Origin: JBGPLJ01 sp963826145 | GTDB taxonomy: Bacteria; Pseudomonadota; Gammaproteobacteria; Steroidobacterales; Steroidobacteraceae | Length of the DNA stretch: 64,000 bases | Assembly: GCA_963826145.1 (NCBI GenBank) | Contig: CAWGVW010000002.1 | Location: 1,488,001-1,552,000 of the forward strand | Direction of reading: 5' to 3' | Shown here: piece after piece, positions 16,429 through 24,249 of the stretch | Layout of the letters: the number at the start of each line of letters is the position of its first letter | How positions within the stretch are numbered: position 1 is the first letter of the stretch | The notes under the pieces: generated by a model | Databases searched by the model: none | What the model saw: the letters and a program-made list of their open reading frames with translations, nothing else | What the model was told of the DNA's origin: nothing | Program-made: the position numbers and the translations under genes

Positions 16429-17481
16429 GTGACCCGAATTTCCCCAGCTGCCGACGCGCGACTTGCGGATCTGAAGGCATGGCTCACGAGAGACTTACGG
16501 CTCGAGTTCTCGAGCGTCGAGCCGGCGTCCGCCGATGCCAGCTTCCGTCGCTACTTTCGCGTAGCACGCGCGCAGGACTCGCTGATCGCGATGGACGCGC
16601 CGCCGGGCCGCGAGAATATCGAGCCCTTCATGCGCAAGTCCGCCATGTTGCTCGACATCGGTGTCAATGTCCCGAAGGTGCTCGAACACGACCGCGCGCG
16701 CGGATTCCTGTTGCTGACAGACCTCGGAACGAGACTCTATCTGCCCGCGCTCAAGGCCGGACGCGAAGTGGACCGGCTTTACGAGGATGCCTTCGCGGCG
16801 CTCATCCGGATCCAGGCACGTGGCGGGGACCATGCCCGGAGCCTTGCGCCCTACGATCGGGCCCGGCTCGAGCAGGAAATGCAGCTGCTGCCGGAGTGGT
16901 TCATCGCGCGCCATCTGGCGTTCGACATCGACGATGGACTTCGTTCAATACTGCGTGAAACTTTCGAATTCCTGCTCGCCGAAGTGCTCGCGCAGCCCGC
17001 CGTCTTCGTACATCGCGACTACCACTCGCGAAATCTCATGGTCTGCGACGGAGCGAATCCCGGCATCCTCGATTTCCAGGATGCCGTGCGCGGGGCAGTG
17101 GCCTACGATCTCGTCTCGCTCCTGCGCGATCTCTACATCGTCTGGCCGCCGGCGCGCGTCGAGGCATGGGTGCTCGCGTATCGCGCCCGGGCCGCGGCGG
17201 TCGGCATCGAAACTGGCAGTAGCGATGCCGAGTTCCTGCGGTGGTTCGATGTAGCGGGGCTGCAAAGGCACCTCAAGGTGCTCGGCATCTTTGCACGGCT
17301 CTGGCATCGCGACGGCAAACCCGTCTACCTCGACGATCTTCCGGCGACCCTCGACTACGTGCTGCAGGCGAGCGGCAGATATGCCGAGCTCGCGCCGCTG
17401 CGGGAATTCCTCGAGCGGGTTGCCAGCCCACGACTCGCGGCCGCGACCGCACGCGCGAAGGCGACGGTGCTGCCGGCATGA
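16429..17481 (+). CDS. amgK: N-acetylmuramate/N-acetylglucosamine kinase
   Basis: AmgK phosphorylates MurNAc and GlcNAc at the anomeric position in the cell-wall recycling bypass that avoids de novo UDP-MurNAc synthesis. The protein has an aminoglycoside-phosphotransferase-like kinase fold with the catalytic loop FVHRDYHSRNLM and the metal-binding LDFQDAVRG. I choose GTG 16429 over TTG 16390, because the TTG overlaps the likely -10 box. The result is 350 residues. It overlaps murU by an ATGA junction, and the amgK-murU pair divergent from lptD is the arrangement known from Pseudomonas. Confidence 0.93.
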   Translation: MTRISPAADARLADLKAWLTRDLRLEFSSVEPASADASFRRYFRVARAQDSLIAMDAPPGRENIEPFMRKSAMLLDIGVNVPKVLEHDRARGFLLLTDLGTRLYLPALKAGREVDRLYEDAFAALIRIQARGGDHARSLAPYDRARLEQEMQLLPEWFIARHLAFDIDDGLRSILRETFEFLLAEVLAQPAVFVHRDYHSRNLMVCDGANPGILDFQDAVRGAVAYDLVSLLRDLYIVWPPARVEAWVLAYRARAAAVGIETGSSDAEFLRWFDVAGLQRHLKVLGIFARLWHRDGKPVYLDDLPATLDYVLQASGRYAELAPLREFLERVASPRLAAATARAKATVLPA

Positions 17482-18170
17482 AGGCCGAAATGAAGGCAAT
17501 GATTCTTGCGGCCGGCCGCGGCGAGCGCATGCGGCCGCTCACCGACCGGACGCCGAAGCCGCTGCTCGAAGTCGGCGGCGAGAAGCTCATCGAACGGCAC
17601 CTGCGGCGCCTCGCCGCGGCGGGCTACACGCAGATCATCATCAATCTGTCCTGGCTCGGTTCGCAGATCCGCCAGGCCATCGGCAACGGTCAGCGCTACG
17701 GCGTCGAAGTTCGCTACAGCGATGAAGGGCCGACGGCGCTCGAAACCGCTGGCGGCATCTTCAAGGCGCTCTCCATGCTCGGGCGTGCGCCATTCCTGGT
17801 CGTGAACGGCGATATCTGGACCGACCATCCCTTTCTGCCTACGCCGCTCACCGCGGATAGTCATGCGCATCTCGTGCTGGTGCCGAATCCGCCGCAGCAC
17901 CCGCGCGGCGACTTTTCGCTCGAGGGTGGCCTCGTCGCCGAATCAGCTCGCGAGCGCTACACGTATTCCGGCATCGGTTTGTATCGGCGCGAATTCTTCA
18001 CGGGCTGCACGCCCGGAAAATTCCCGCTGCTGCCGCTGCTGCGTCGGGCCATCGAATCCGGGCACCTGACCGGCGAGGTCTACCGCGGGGGCTGGTACGA
18101 CATCGGCACCCCCGATCGGCTCACGGTCCTCGACTCGGAATTGCGGGCAGCGGCCGGCGCGCCCCAGTAA
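17478..18170 (+). CDS. murU: N-acetylmuramate alpha-1-phosphate uridylyltransferase
   Basis: MurU makes UDP-MurNAc from MurNAc-1-phosphate and UTP, the step after AmgK. It is a small nucleotidyltransferase with the signature LAAGRGERMRPLTDRTPKPL near the N-terminus and the metal-binding VNGDIW near residue 105. The length of about 230 residues is typical. Three ATG codons are close together at 17478, 17490 and 17499. The first overlaps the amgK stop as ATGA and is preferred for coupling. Confidence 0.93.
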   Translation: MKAEMKAMILAAGRGERMRPLTDRTPKPLLEVGGEKLIERHLRRLAAAGYTQIIINLSWLGSQIRQAIGNGQRYGVEVRYSDEGPTALETAGGIFKALSMLGRAPFLVVNGDIWTDHPFLPTPLTADSHAHLVLVPNPPQHPRGDFSLEGGLVAESARERYTYSGIGLYRREFFTGCTPGKFPLLPLLRRAIESGHLTGEVYRGGWYDIGTPDRLTVLDSELRAAAGAPQ

Positions 18171-18205
18171 AATGAGCGTCCCGCAGGCGGCACTCTCGCT
18201 ATTCC

Positions 18206-19240
18206 GTGAGCGAATTCAAAGGCATACCGGTCATTGAGCGCGGCGAGGCCGTGCGCAGCGGCGACAAGTACCGCACGGCGCAAGGCTTCACCGCGATCAA
18301 GGACGGCATCAAATCTTCGTCTGAATCCGCGAGTCTTACCGTAGGAGGCAAGCCTCGGTGGCTCAGGGCTCCGCTCGCGGCGGGTTCCGGCTTCGATTCC
18401 GTCCGTCGCATCGTCAAGGACCATCGGCTCGCGACCGTCTGCGAAGAAGCGAAGTGCCCGAACATCGGCGAATGCTGGAATGCGGGCACGGCCACCATCA
18501 TGCTGATGGGCGCCGTCTGCACCCGCGCGTGCCGTTTCTGCTCCGTCGATACGGGAAATCCGCGCGGCTGGCTTGACCTCGAGGAGCCGGCGAATGTTGC
18601 GCGCTCCGTCGAGCTGATGAAGCTCAAGTACATTGTGCTCACGTCCGTCAACCGGGACGACTTGCCGGACGGCGGCGCCGCGCACTACGCCGCCTGCATT
18701 CGCGCGATCAAGGAGTGCACACCGGAAGTGGCCGTGGAGGCGCTGACGCCCGATTTTCAGGGTGTGTTGTCGGATGTCGAAAAGGTCGTCGACTCGGGCG
18801 TCGAAGTGTTCGCGCAGAACGTCGAGACAGTCCGCCGCCTCACTCATCCCGTCCGCGACCCGCGCGCGGGCTACGAGCAGACGCTCGCCGTGCTCGCGCA
18901 TGCGAAGCGCCATCGGCCGGGCGTGCTCACAAAGACGAGCCTCATGCTGGGGCTCGGGGAGACGGACGCGGAAATTCTCGAGACCATGGATGATCTCAGG
19001 GGTGCCTGCGTCGATCTCATGACGCTTGGGCAGTACCTGCGCCCGACGCGCAATCACCTTGCCGTCGAACGATTCGTGAGTCCCGAAGATTTCGATCGCT
19101 ACCGGCGCGAGGCGCTCGCGCGCGGATTTCTCGAATGCGTTTCGGGCCCGCTCGTCCGTTCGAGCTATCGGGCCGAGCAGGCGCTCAAGCGCAACAATGT
19201 CGGGCTCGATAACCGGACGGCTTCGGGTACGCGGCCGTGA
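18206..19240 (+). CDS. lipA: Lipoyl synthase
   Basis: This radical SAM enzyme inserts two sulfurs into octanoyl groups on lipoyl domains. Both iron-sulfur clusters can be read: the auxiliary cluster CEEAKCPNIGEC, the radical SAM CTRACRFC, and the closing Ser in VRSSYRAEQ near the C-terminus. The length is 344 residues from GTG 18206. It is followed by lipB with overlap, so lipoate assembly genes are co-transcribed. Confidence 0.98.
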   Translation: MSEFKGIPVIERGEAVRSGDKYRTAQGFTAIKDGIKSSSESASLTVGGKPRWLRAPLAAGSGFDSVRRIVKDHRLATVCEEAKCPNIGECWNAGTATIMLMGAVCTRACRFCSVDTGNPRGWLDLEEPANVARSVELMKLKYIVLTSVNRDDLPDGGAAHYAACIRAIKECTPEVAVEALTPDFQGVLSDVEKVVDSGVEVFAQNVETVRRLTHPVRDPRAGYEQTLAVLAHAKRHRPGVLTKTSLMLGLGETDAEILETMDDLRGACVDLMTLGQYLRPTRNHLAVERFVSPEDFDRYRREALARGFLECVSGPLVRSSYRAEQALKRNNVGLDNRTASGTRP

Positions 19241-19902
19241 TGGAACTCAAGGCAGCGCGGCGCGGGGCTTTAGCGCCCGTGCTCAAGTTTCTGGGCGCGC
19301 GCGCCTACGAGCCGACCTGGCGCGCCATGCAGCTCTTCACCGACGCGCGCGACGCGCAAACCCCGGACGAGATCTGGTTTCTCGAGCATCCGCCAGTCTT
19401 CACGCTCGGGCTCAACGGCAAGCGCGAACACCTGCTCGCACCGGGCGACATCCCGGTCGTCCAGATCGATCGCGGCGGCCAGGTGACCTATCACGGCCCG
19501 GGTCAGCTTGTGGTCTATCCACTCATCGATCTGCGCCGCCTGGGACTTGGCGTGCGCGAACTTGTGAGCGCGCTCGAAGACGCGGTCATTCGCACAGTTG
19601 CCTCGTGGGGAATCACAGCGGCCGCGCGCCGCGACGCGCCGGGCGTCTACGTGGAGGGGCGCAAGCTCGCGAGCCTCGGCCTTCGCATCCGCCGCGGCTC
19701 GAGCTATCACGGGCTCGCCTTCAACGTCGACATGGATCTCGAGCCATTCCGGCGGATCAATCCCTGCGGCTTCGCCAATCTCGAAGTGACGGACCTCAAG
19801 TCACTGGGCGCGCCATCGTCGGTGCGCGACGTCGCGCGACGCCTCGCGCCCGAGCTGCTCGCTGCGCTCGGGTGCGAGGCCCCGCAGGAAATCGACCTAT
19901 AG
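19237..19902 (+). CDS. lipB: Octanoyl-[acyl-carrier-protein]:protein octanoyltransferase
   Basis: LipB moves octanoate from ACP to lipoyl domains, forming the substrate of LipA. Family motifs RGGQVTYHGPGQLVVYPL, GRKLASLGLRIRRG (catalytic Lys) and INPCGF (catalytic Cys) are intact. GTG 19237 overlaps the lipA stop as GTGA; ATG 19240 directly behind it is an equal choice. The 3' end overlaps the convergent ybeD by 6 bp. In E. coli ybeD, lipB and lipA all point the same way; here ybeD is inverted relative to lipB. Confidence 0.97.
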   Translation: MMELKAARRGALAPVLKFLGARAYEPTWRAMQLFTDARDAQTPDEIWFLEHPPVFTLGLNGKREHLLAPGDIPVVQIDRGGQVTYHGPGQLVVYPLIDLRRLGLGVRELVSALEDAVIRTVASWGITAAARRDAPGVYVEGRKLASLGLRIRRGSSYHGLAFNVDMDLEPFRRINPCGFANLEVTDLKSLGAPSSVRDVARRLAPELLAALGCEAPQEIDL

Positions 19903-20157
19903 CGCGACCAGGACTTCCGGGCAGCTCGTGAGCTCCCGGTACAGGGCGTCGAGCTGCTCACGGCTTTCCGCCGTGATCGAGAAGGTCAGTGCGAGAAAAT
20001 TTCCCTCCGCACTTGCTCGCGAGCGCACGCCCTCCTCGGGCACGGGGCCCGCGTGGCGTTCAACGATCGTTCGGGCCGCAGTCCGGAATTCCGGGTTGTC
20101 GCGGCCCATCACTTTCAGCGGATACGCGCAGGGAAATTCGAGCGTGGGGTTATTCAT
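19897..20157 (-). CDS. ybeD: DUF493 family protein YbeD
   Basis: This is a small ACT-like alpha/beta protein of 86 residues, with the family opening FPCAYPLKVMGR and the closing LYRELTSCPEVLVAL. The function of YbeD is not established; its usual neighbourhood (dacA, lipB) has suggested links to lipoate or wall metabolism. Here it is the last gene of the mreB-dat operon, 12 bases after dat. Confidence 0.92.
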   Translation of the reverse strand: MNNPTLEFPCAYPLKVMGRDNPEFRTAARTIVERHAGPVPEEGVRSRASAEGNFLALTFSITAESREQLDALYRELTSCPEVLVAL

Positions 20158-20169
20158 GGTCGCCCTGAT

Positions 20170-21048
20170 TTAAGGGAGAACCGGGCGGTTTTCAAGCTCC
20201 CGCTTGTACTGCTGGAAGAGGTCGTACACCCGCCGCCACAGGGGCCCCGGCCGGCCGTTGCCGACCGGCCGGCCGTCGATGCGCGTGACGGCGATGACTT
20301 CGCGTGTCGCAGCACCGAGCCACACTTCCTCGGCTGCGACGAGCTCCTCGCGGGAGATCTCCGCGACGCGCTCCCGGATGCCGGCGCGCTCGGCGAGCTC
20401 GAGTACGACGTTACGCGTGGTGCCGGGCAGTATCCGGCGGCTGTCCGGCGGGACGCATAGCGTGCCTGCGCTCACGACGTGGATCGTCGTTGACGATCCC
20501 TCCATGAGCTTGCCGTCGCGGATCAGGATGGCTTCGTTGGCGCCGGCGTCGGTCGCTTCCTGCTTTGCCAGCACATTCGGCAGGAGCGCCGTCGACTTGA
20601 TGTCGCAGCGGCCCCAGCGCAGATCCTCGACCGTGATGGCCGTGAGGCCCTGCGTCAGGATTTCTTCAGTGTTGACGGGCAACGGCGCCGCGAATCCGAA
20701 GATCGTCGGAGCGACGCCCTTCGGAATGCTGTGATTGCGGCCGTACTCCGCGCCGCGCGTGACCTGAAAGTAGACGTAGAGGTCGCCGCCGCCGTTGCGC
20801 TCGGCGAGCCCCAAGATGATATCGGCCCACTGCGGGTCACTCAGCGGTGCCGCCATGCGGATTTCGGCGAGACTGCGATTGAGGCGCGCGCAATGCGCAG
20901 CGAGCCGGAACGGGCGGCCGCGATAGACGGGCAGCACTTCGTAGACGCTATCCGCGTAGAGGAAAGCGCGGTCGAGCGGCGAGACGCGCGCGTCTCTCAG
21001 CGGCAGGTATTCGCCGTTGAGGTAGCAGATCGGAAATGGGTCGGCCAC
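20170..21048 (-). CDS. dat: D-amino acid aminotransferase (D-alanine transaminase)
   Basis: This fold-type IV PLP aminotransferase of 292 residues probably interconverts D-alanine and D-glutamate for peptidoglycan. The PLP lysine is in RCDIKSTALLPNVLAKQEA near residue 147, characteristic of the D-amino acid rather than the branched-chain subgroup. SSTTIH and ILPGTTRNVV form the phosphate-binding loops. I choose GTG 21048, two bases after the dacA stop, because the family begins at MADPFPICYLNGEYLPL; the open frame to 21147 overlaps dacA. Location after D,D-carboxypeptidase dacA suggests recycling of released D-alanine. Confidence 0.88.
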   Translation of the reverse strand: MADPFPICYLNGEYLPLRDARVSPLDRAFLYADSVYEVLPVYRGRPFRLAAHCARLNRSLAEIRMAAPLSDPQWADIILGLAERNGGGDLYVYFQVTRGAEYGRNHSIPKGVAPTIFGFAAPLPVNTEEILTQGLTAITVEDLRWGRCDIKSTALLPNVLAKQEATDAGANEAILIRDGKLMEGSSTTIHVVSAGTLCVPPDSRRILPGTTRNVVLELAERAGIRERVAEISREELVAAEEVWLGAATREVIAVTRIDGRPVGNGRPGPLWRRVYDLFQQYKRELENRPVLP

Positions 21049-21050
21049 GG

Positions 21051-22292
21051 TTACTGCGGGCTTGCTTTGAGTGATTCGTTCGGACTTGGAGTCGGATTCT
21101 GACGGGCATTCTGTGGCGCCGCATCGTCGTTCATCAACCGGTTCCACCAGCGGCCGCGTTCGACTTCCATCAGTGGATGGAGCGGTCGGGTCGCAACCGT
21201 GTCGCCATCGAGCGTGATCCGCACCTGACCGACCGCATCCGCGATCGCAAGCGGCGCGCTGAGGCCGTCGTTGATCTCCGCCGCCGATCTCAGGCGTTCC
21301 GATTCGCCCCGACGGACCGTGATGTATAGGTCATCGGTCAATCCGAGGGGCACGGTCGAGTGCGTCCCCTTGTTGATACCGGCCTCGACTACGGGCTCGC
21401 CGGCGGCATAGAGACGATGCGTTTCGAAGTTACTGTAGGCGTAGTCGAGAAGGCTTCGGGTCGCACGCGTGCGCTCGCCGGGCGTCGTGGACCCGAGCAC
21501 GACCGCCATCACTCGCATGTCGCCGCGCTGCGCGGAGGCGACGATGCAGTAGCCGGCGCGCGCCGTGAAGCCCGTCTTCATGCCGTCGACGCCGTCGAAA
21601 TGGCCGAGCAGGTGATTGCGGTTCCACTGCTTGATGTCGTTCCACTCGAACGAGCGTTGCGAGTAGTAGCTGTAGTACTCCGGATATTCCCTGAGAATCG
21701 CGCTCGCGAGGACGGCAAGATCGTGCGCGCTCGAAACGTGGCCGGCGCGCGGCAGGCCGGTGGCGGTGATGAAGTGCGTCGACGTCATGCCGAGCCTCTG
21801 CGCCGTCGCATTCATGACGTCGGCGAAAGCCCGTTCACTGCCGGCGACGCGCTCGGCGAGCGCAATTGAGGCATCGTTCCCGGACTGCACGATCATGCCC
21901 TGGATGAGGACGGATACGGGTACCAGCGAGCGTTCGCGCAGGAATGTCTGCGAGCCTGGAGCGCGCCAGGCCTGGTGGCTGATGCGCACTTCATCCGTGA
22001 GCTTGAGCGTGCCACTGCGCAACTGCTCGAAGACGACGTAGGCCGTCATCAGTTTCGTCAGGCTCGCGGGTTCGCGGGCCTCGCTCGCATTGCGATCGGC
22101 GAGTACCCGGCCGCTCCCGTGATCGATGACGATGAACGCAGGCGCCTCGACTCTCCCCAAAGGAGGTGCATCGGTGGCACCTGCGACGACGCATGCCAAA
22201 AGCATGGTGCAACAGACGAGCACCTGATGACCGGGGAGACTTGGAGCCTCCAGGGACGGATTCACGGCGGTCCTGAAAATACTTCCCCCCAT
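21051..22292 (-). CDS. dacA: D-alanyl-D-alanine carboxypeptidase (PBP5/6-like)
   Basis: This low-molecular-mass penicillin-binding protein trims the terminal D-Ala of the stem peptide. Active-site motifs are SLTK (S77, K80), SGN (137-139) and KTG (239-241), numbered from ATG 22292. PBP5-type C-terminal domain sequence follows. The ATG has a GGGGAG ribosome site 5 bases upstream, but residues 2 to about 18 (GGSIFRTAVNPSLEAP) are encoded by a decayed family A repeat. The hydrophobic segment VLVCCTMLLACVVAGA then acts as signal peptide. GTG 22223 would avoid the repeat but leaves no charged n-region. LLAC also resembles a lipobox. Confidence 0.93.
   Translation of the reverse strand: MGGSIFRTAVNPSLEAPSLPGHQVLVCCTMLLACVVAGATDAPPLGRVEAPAFIVIDHGSGRVLADRNASEAREPASLTKLMTAYVVFEQLRSGTLKLTDEVRISHQAWRAPGSQTFLRERSLVPVSVLIQGMIVQSGNDASIALAERVAGSERAFADVMNATAQRLGMTSTHFITATGLPRAGHVSSAHDLAVLASAILREYPEYYSYYSQRSFEWNDIKQWNRNHLLGHFDGVDGMKTGFTARAGYCIVASAQRGDMRVMAVVLGSTTPGERTRATRSLLDYAYSNFETHRLYAAGEPVVEAGINKGTHSTVPLGLTDDLYITVRRGESERLRSAAEINDGLSAPLAIADAVGQVRITLDGDTVATRPLHPLMEVERGRWWNRLMNDDAAPQNARQNPTPSPNESLKASPQ
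22233..22290. repeat. Decayed palindromic repeat family A, copy A3
   Basis: The stretch holds the family A centre with changes (CCTCCAGGGACGGATTCACG against CCTCCAGGGATGGATTTACG in A1 and A2) and a right arm ending in ACTTCCCCCC. The part with the GTAAAAAACAGGACG segment is missing and the left arm is reduced to GGGGAGACTTGG. It lies at the rlpA-dacA junction and is read through in frame as the N-terminus of DacA. Confidence 0.8.
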
Positions 22293-22312
22293 GAAGCTCC
22301 CCAGACAGCGCG

Positions 22313-23101
22313 TCAGTCGAGTGCGAGACGAGCGTCGTCAACGTGCACGCCGTGCAGCTCTTCGACCAGACGGTCGAACTCGGCGACGTTCGGCACCGGG
22401 CCGACGCGCACGCGATAGAGGCGTCGCCCGTTCACCGTGACTTCACGGATGAACGCGGGCGCAATGCCCGCGGCGCGCAGGGTGGACAGCAGCTGACTTG
22501 CATTGTTCTCGTCGGCGAACGCGCCGGCGGCAATGTAGAGGTCGCCCTTCACCGGGGCCGGCGCGGGCAGCGGCGTCTCGGGGGAGTTGAGCGTACGCAC
22601 CTCGACGAGCGTCGTCCCCTCGCGGAGCATGTCGAGCTTCGCTGCGGCGACGTACGAGAGGTCGATCAGCCGGTTCGCGACGAAGGGACCGCGGTCGTTG
22701 ATGCGCACGACGACCGAGCGGCCGTTCTTGAGATTCGTGACCTCGGCGAAGCAGGGCAGCGGCAGAGTCTTGTGCGCGGCGGTCATCGCGTACATGTTGT
22801 ACGACTCGCCGGATGACGTACGCCCGTTGTGAAATCCCGGTCCGTACCACGAAGCGACGCCGCGCTCGCGATAGCCGTCCGCGTTCGAGAGGATGTAATA
22901 GCGCTGACCCAGCGCATCGTAGAACACAGGATTCCCGTGCGCGCTACGCGGCTCGATGCGCGGCACCGCATCGGGAATCGAATGCGGATCCACTGGTGCC
23001 GATCGCGGCGGTGGCGGCGGTTGAACGACTTTGGGACCGCAGCCCGCGATTAGCAGGAAAGTCGTGCTCAAAGCCAGGGCGAGGAGTACCGGGCGGTTCA
23101 T
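22313..23101 (-). CDS. rlpA: Septal ring lytic transglycosylase lipoprotein RlpA
   Basis: RlpA cleaves naked glycan strands (shown in Pseudomonas) and localises to the septum. The lipobox LIAGC places the lipidated Cys at residue 21. A double-psi beta-barrel domain follows (VASWYGPGFHNGRTSSGE, with DRGPF near the active site), then a C-terminal SPOR domain (GDLYIAAGAFADENNASQLL) that binds denuded peptidoglycan. The length is 262 residues. It overlaps mltB by 4 bp. Confidence 0.95.
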   Translation of the reverse strand: MNRPVLLALALSTTFLLIAGCGPKVVQPPPPPRSAPVDPHSIPDAVPRIEPRSAHGNPVFYDALGQRYYILSNADGYRERGVASWYGPGFHNGRTSSGESYNMYAMTAAHKTLPLPCFAEVTNLKNGRSVVVRINDRGPFVANRLIDLSYVAAAKLDMLREGTTLVEVRTLNSPETPLPAPAPVKGDLYIAAGAFADENNASQLLSTLRAAGIAPAFIREVTVNGRRLYRVRVGPVPNVAEFDRLVEELHGVHVDDARLALD

Positions 23102-24249
23102 GGTTGCGTACTTTGCGCCGGCATCGTCGTACCGCGTTTCACGAGCTCGGCGCCGAGGTCCGTGACCGCCATGGAATAGAGAGGGCTGCGGTTGTAGCGC
23201 GTCAGCGTATAGAAGTTGCGAAAGCCGACGCGGAAACCGACATGGTCCGCCTGCTCGGCGACGATCAACATGGCGGGCGCGTTCGCTGCCAGGGTCGTTT
23301 CGAACTTCACGCCCTTCTCCCTGAGCGACGCGACCGTGTCATCGAGCGCCACTTTGGTGGACCCAAGGCTCGCGGCGCGCGATGGATCGACCTCGGCGTC
23401 CACCAGCACGGGTTCGCCGCTCGCCCAGCCGTGCACCTGCAGATAGTTGGCGATACTGCCGAAGATGTCCGCCCAGTCGTTCCAGAGATCGCGCTTGCCA
23501 TCGGCCGTGGCGTCGATCGCGTAACGCCGATAGCTCGACGGCATGAATTGCGCCGAGCCCATCGCCCCCGCGTACGAGCCGACCACGGTGCGTGGATCAA
23601 TGGCTTCCTCGCGCGCTAGCAGCAGCAACTGCTCAAGTTCGCTGCGGAAGAAGGGCGAGCGCGGCGGATAGTCGAACGCAAGCGTCGCGAGCGCATCGAT
23701 CACGCGGTACTTGCCGATGATCCGGCCGAAGCTGGTCTCGACGCCGAGGATGCCGAGCACGATCTCCCCGGGCACGCCGCGCGCCTCGGCGACGCTGTCG
23801 AGGAGTTCGCGGTGCGCGGCCCAGAAGGCGATGCCTTCCTGCACACGCTGATCGTTGATGAATCGTGCCCGGTAGTCGTACCAGGTGAGCGCCTTCTCGG
23901 CGGGCCGGCTCATTGCATCGAGCGTTGACGGCTGAATCCGGATGTCGGCGAACTCGGCCGTGAGCGTGTCGATGTCGAAGCCATTGCGGTCGTGCATCTC
24001 CTGGATGAACGCGATGACGTCCGGACGATGTACGTCGAGCGGCACCGGATCGTCCACCCCGGCATGCGCAACGGAAGCGAACAGACCGCCGAGAATTACC
24101 ACCAGCCTGGGGATGGTCGTCCGGGGAAGTCCTTTTGGGATCGTAAAAAACAGGACGTTTTTTCCGAAGCCTCCAGGGATGGATTTACGGCGGTCCCAAA
24201 AGGACTTCCCCGGATGGCCATCCCAAAATGGACGACGAAGGAACGTCAT
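23098..24249 (-). CDS. mltB: Membrane-bound lytic murein transglycosylase B
   Basis: MltB cleaves the MurNAc-GlcNAc bond with 1,6-anhydro product formation. The catalytic Glu is in GVETSFGRIIGKYRVIDAL near residue 170, and GAMGSAQFMPSSYRRYA and WADIFGSIANYL are family signatures. ATG 24249 overlaps the rodA stop as ATGA, like other joins here. Codons 13 to 43 (PGKSFWDRR through KGLPR) come from an intact family A palindrome read in frame. A signal-like segment IPRLVVILGGLFASVAHA follows. GTG 24102 inside that segment is the only near downstream start. No lipobox is seen, so the periplasmic soluble form is likely. Confidence 0.92.
   Translation of the reverse strand: MTFLRRPFWDGHPGKSFWDRRKSIPGGFGKNVLFFTIPKGLPRTTIPRLVVILGGLFASVAHAGVDDPVPLDVHRPDVIAFIQEMHDRNGFDIDTLTAEFADIRIQPSTLDAMSRPAEKALTWYDYRARFINDQRVQEGIAFWAAHRELLDSVAEARGVPGEIVLGILGVETSFGRIIGKYRVIDALATLAFDYPPRSPFFRSELEQLLLLAREEAIDPRTVVGSYAGAMGSAQFMPSSYRRYAIDATADGKRDLWNDWADIFGSIANYLQVHGWASGEPVLVDAEVDPSRAASLGSTKVALDDTVASLREKGVKFETTLAANAPAMLIVAEQADHVGFRVGFRNFYTLTRYNRSPLYSMAVTDLGAELVKRGTTMPAQSTQP
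24110..24226. repeat. Palindromic repeat family A, copy A2
   Basis: The 89-bp core at 24123-24211 matches A1 except for T for C in the left arm (GGGGAAGTCCTTTTGGG) and the complementary A for G in the right arm. The stem extends into flanks unlike those of A1: GGGATGGTCGTCC on the left pairs with GGATGGCCATCCC on the right with two mismatches. The whole element lies inside the mltB reading frame, just after its start codon. Confidence 0.88.
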
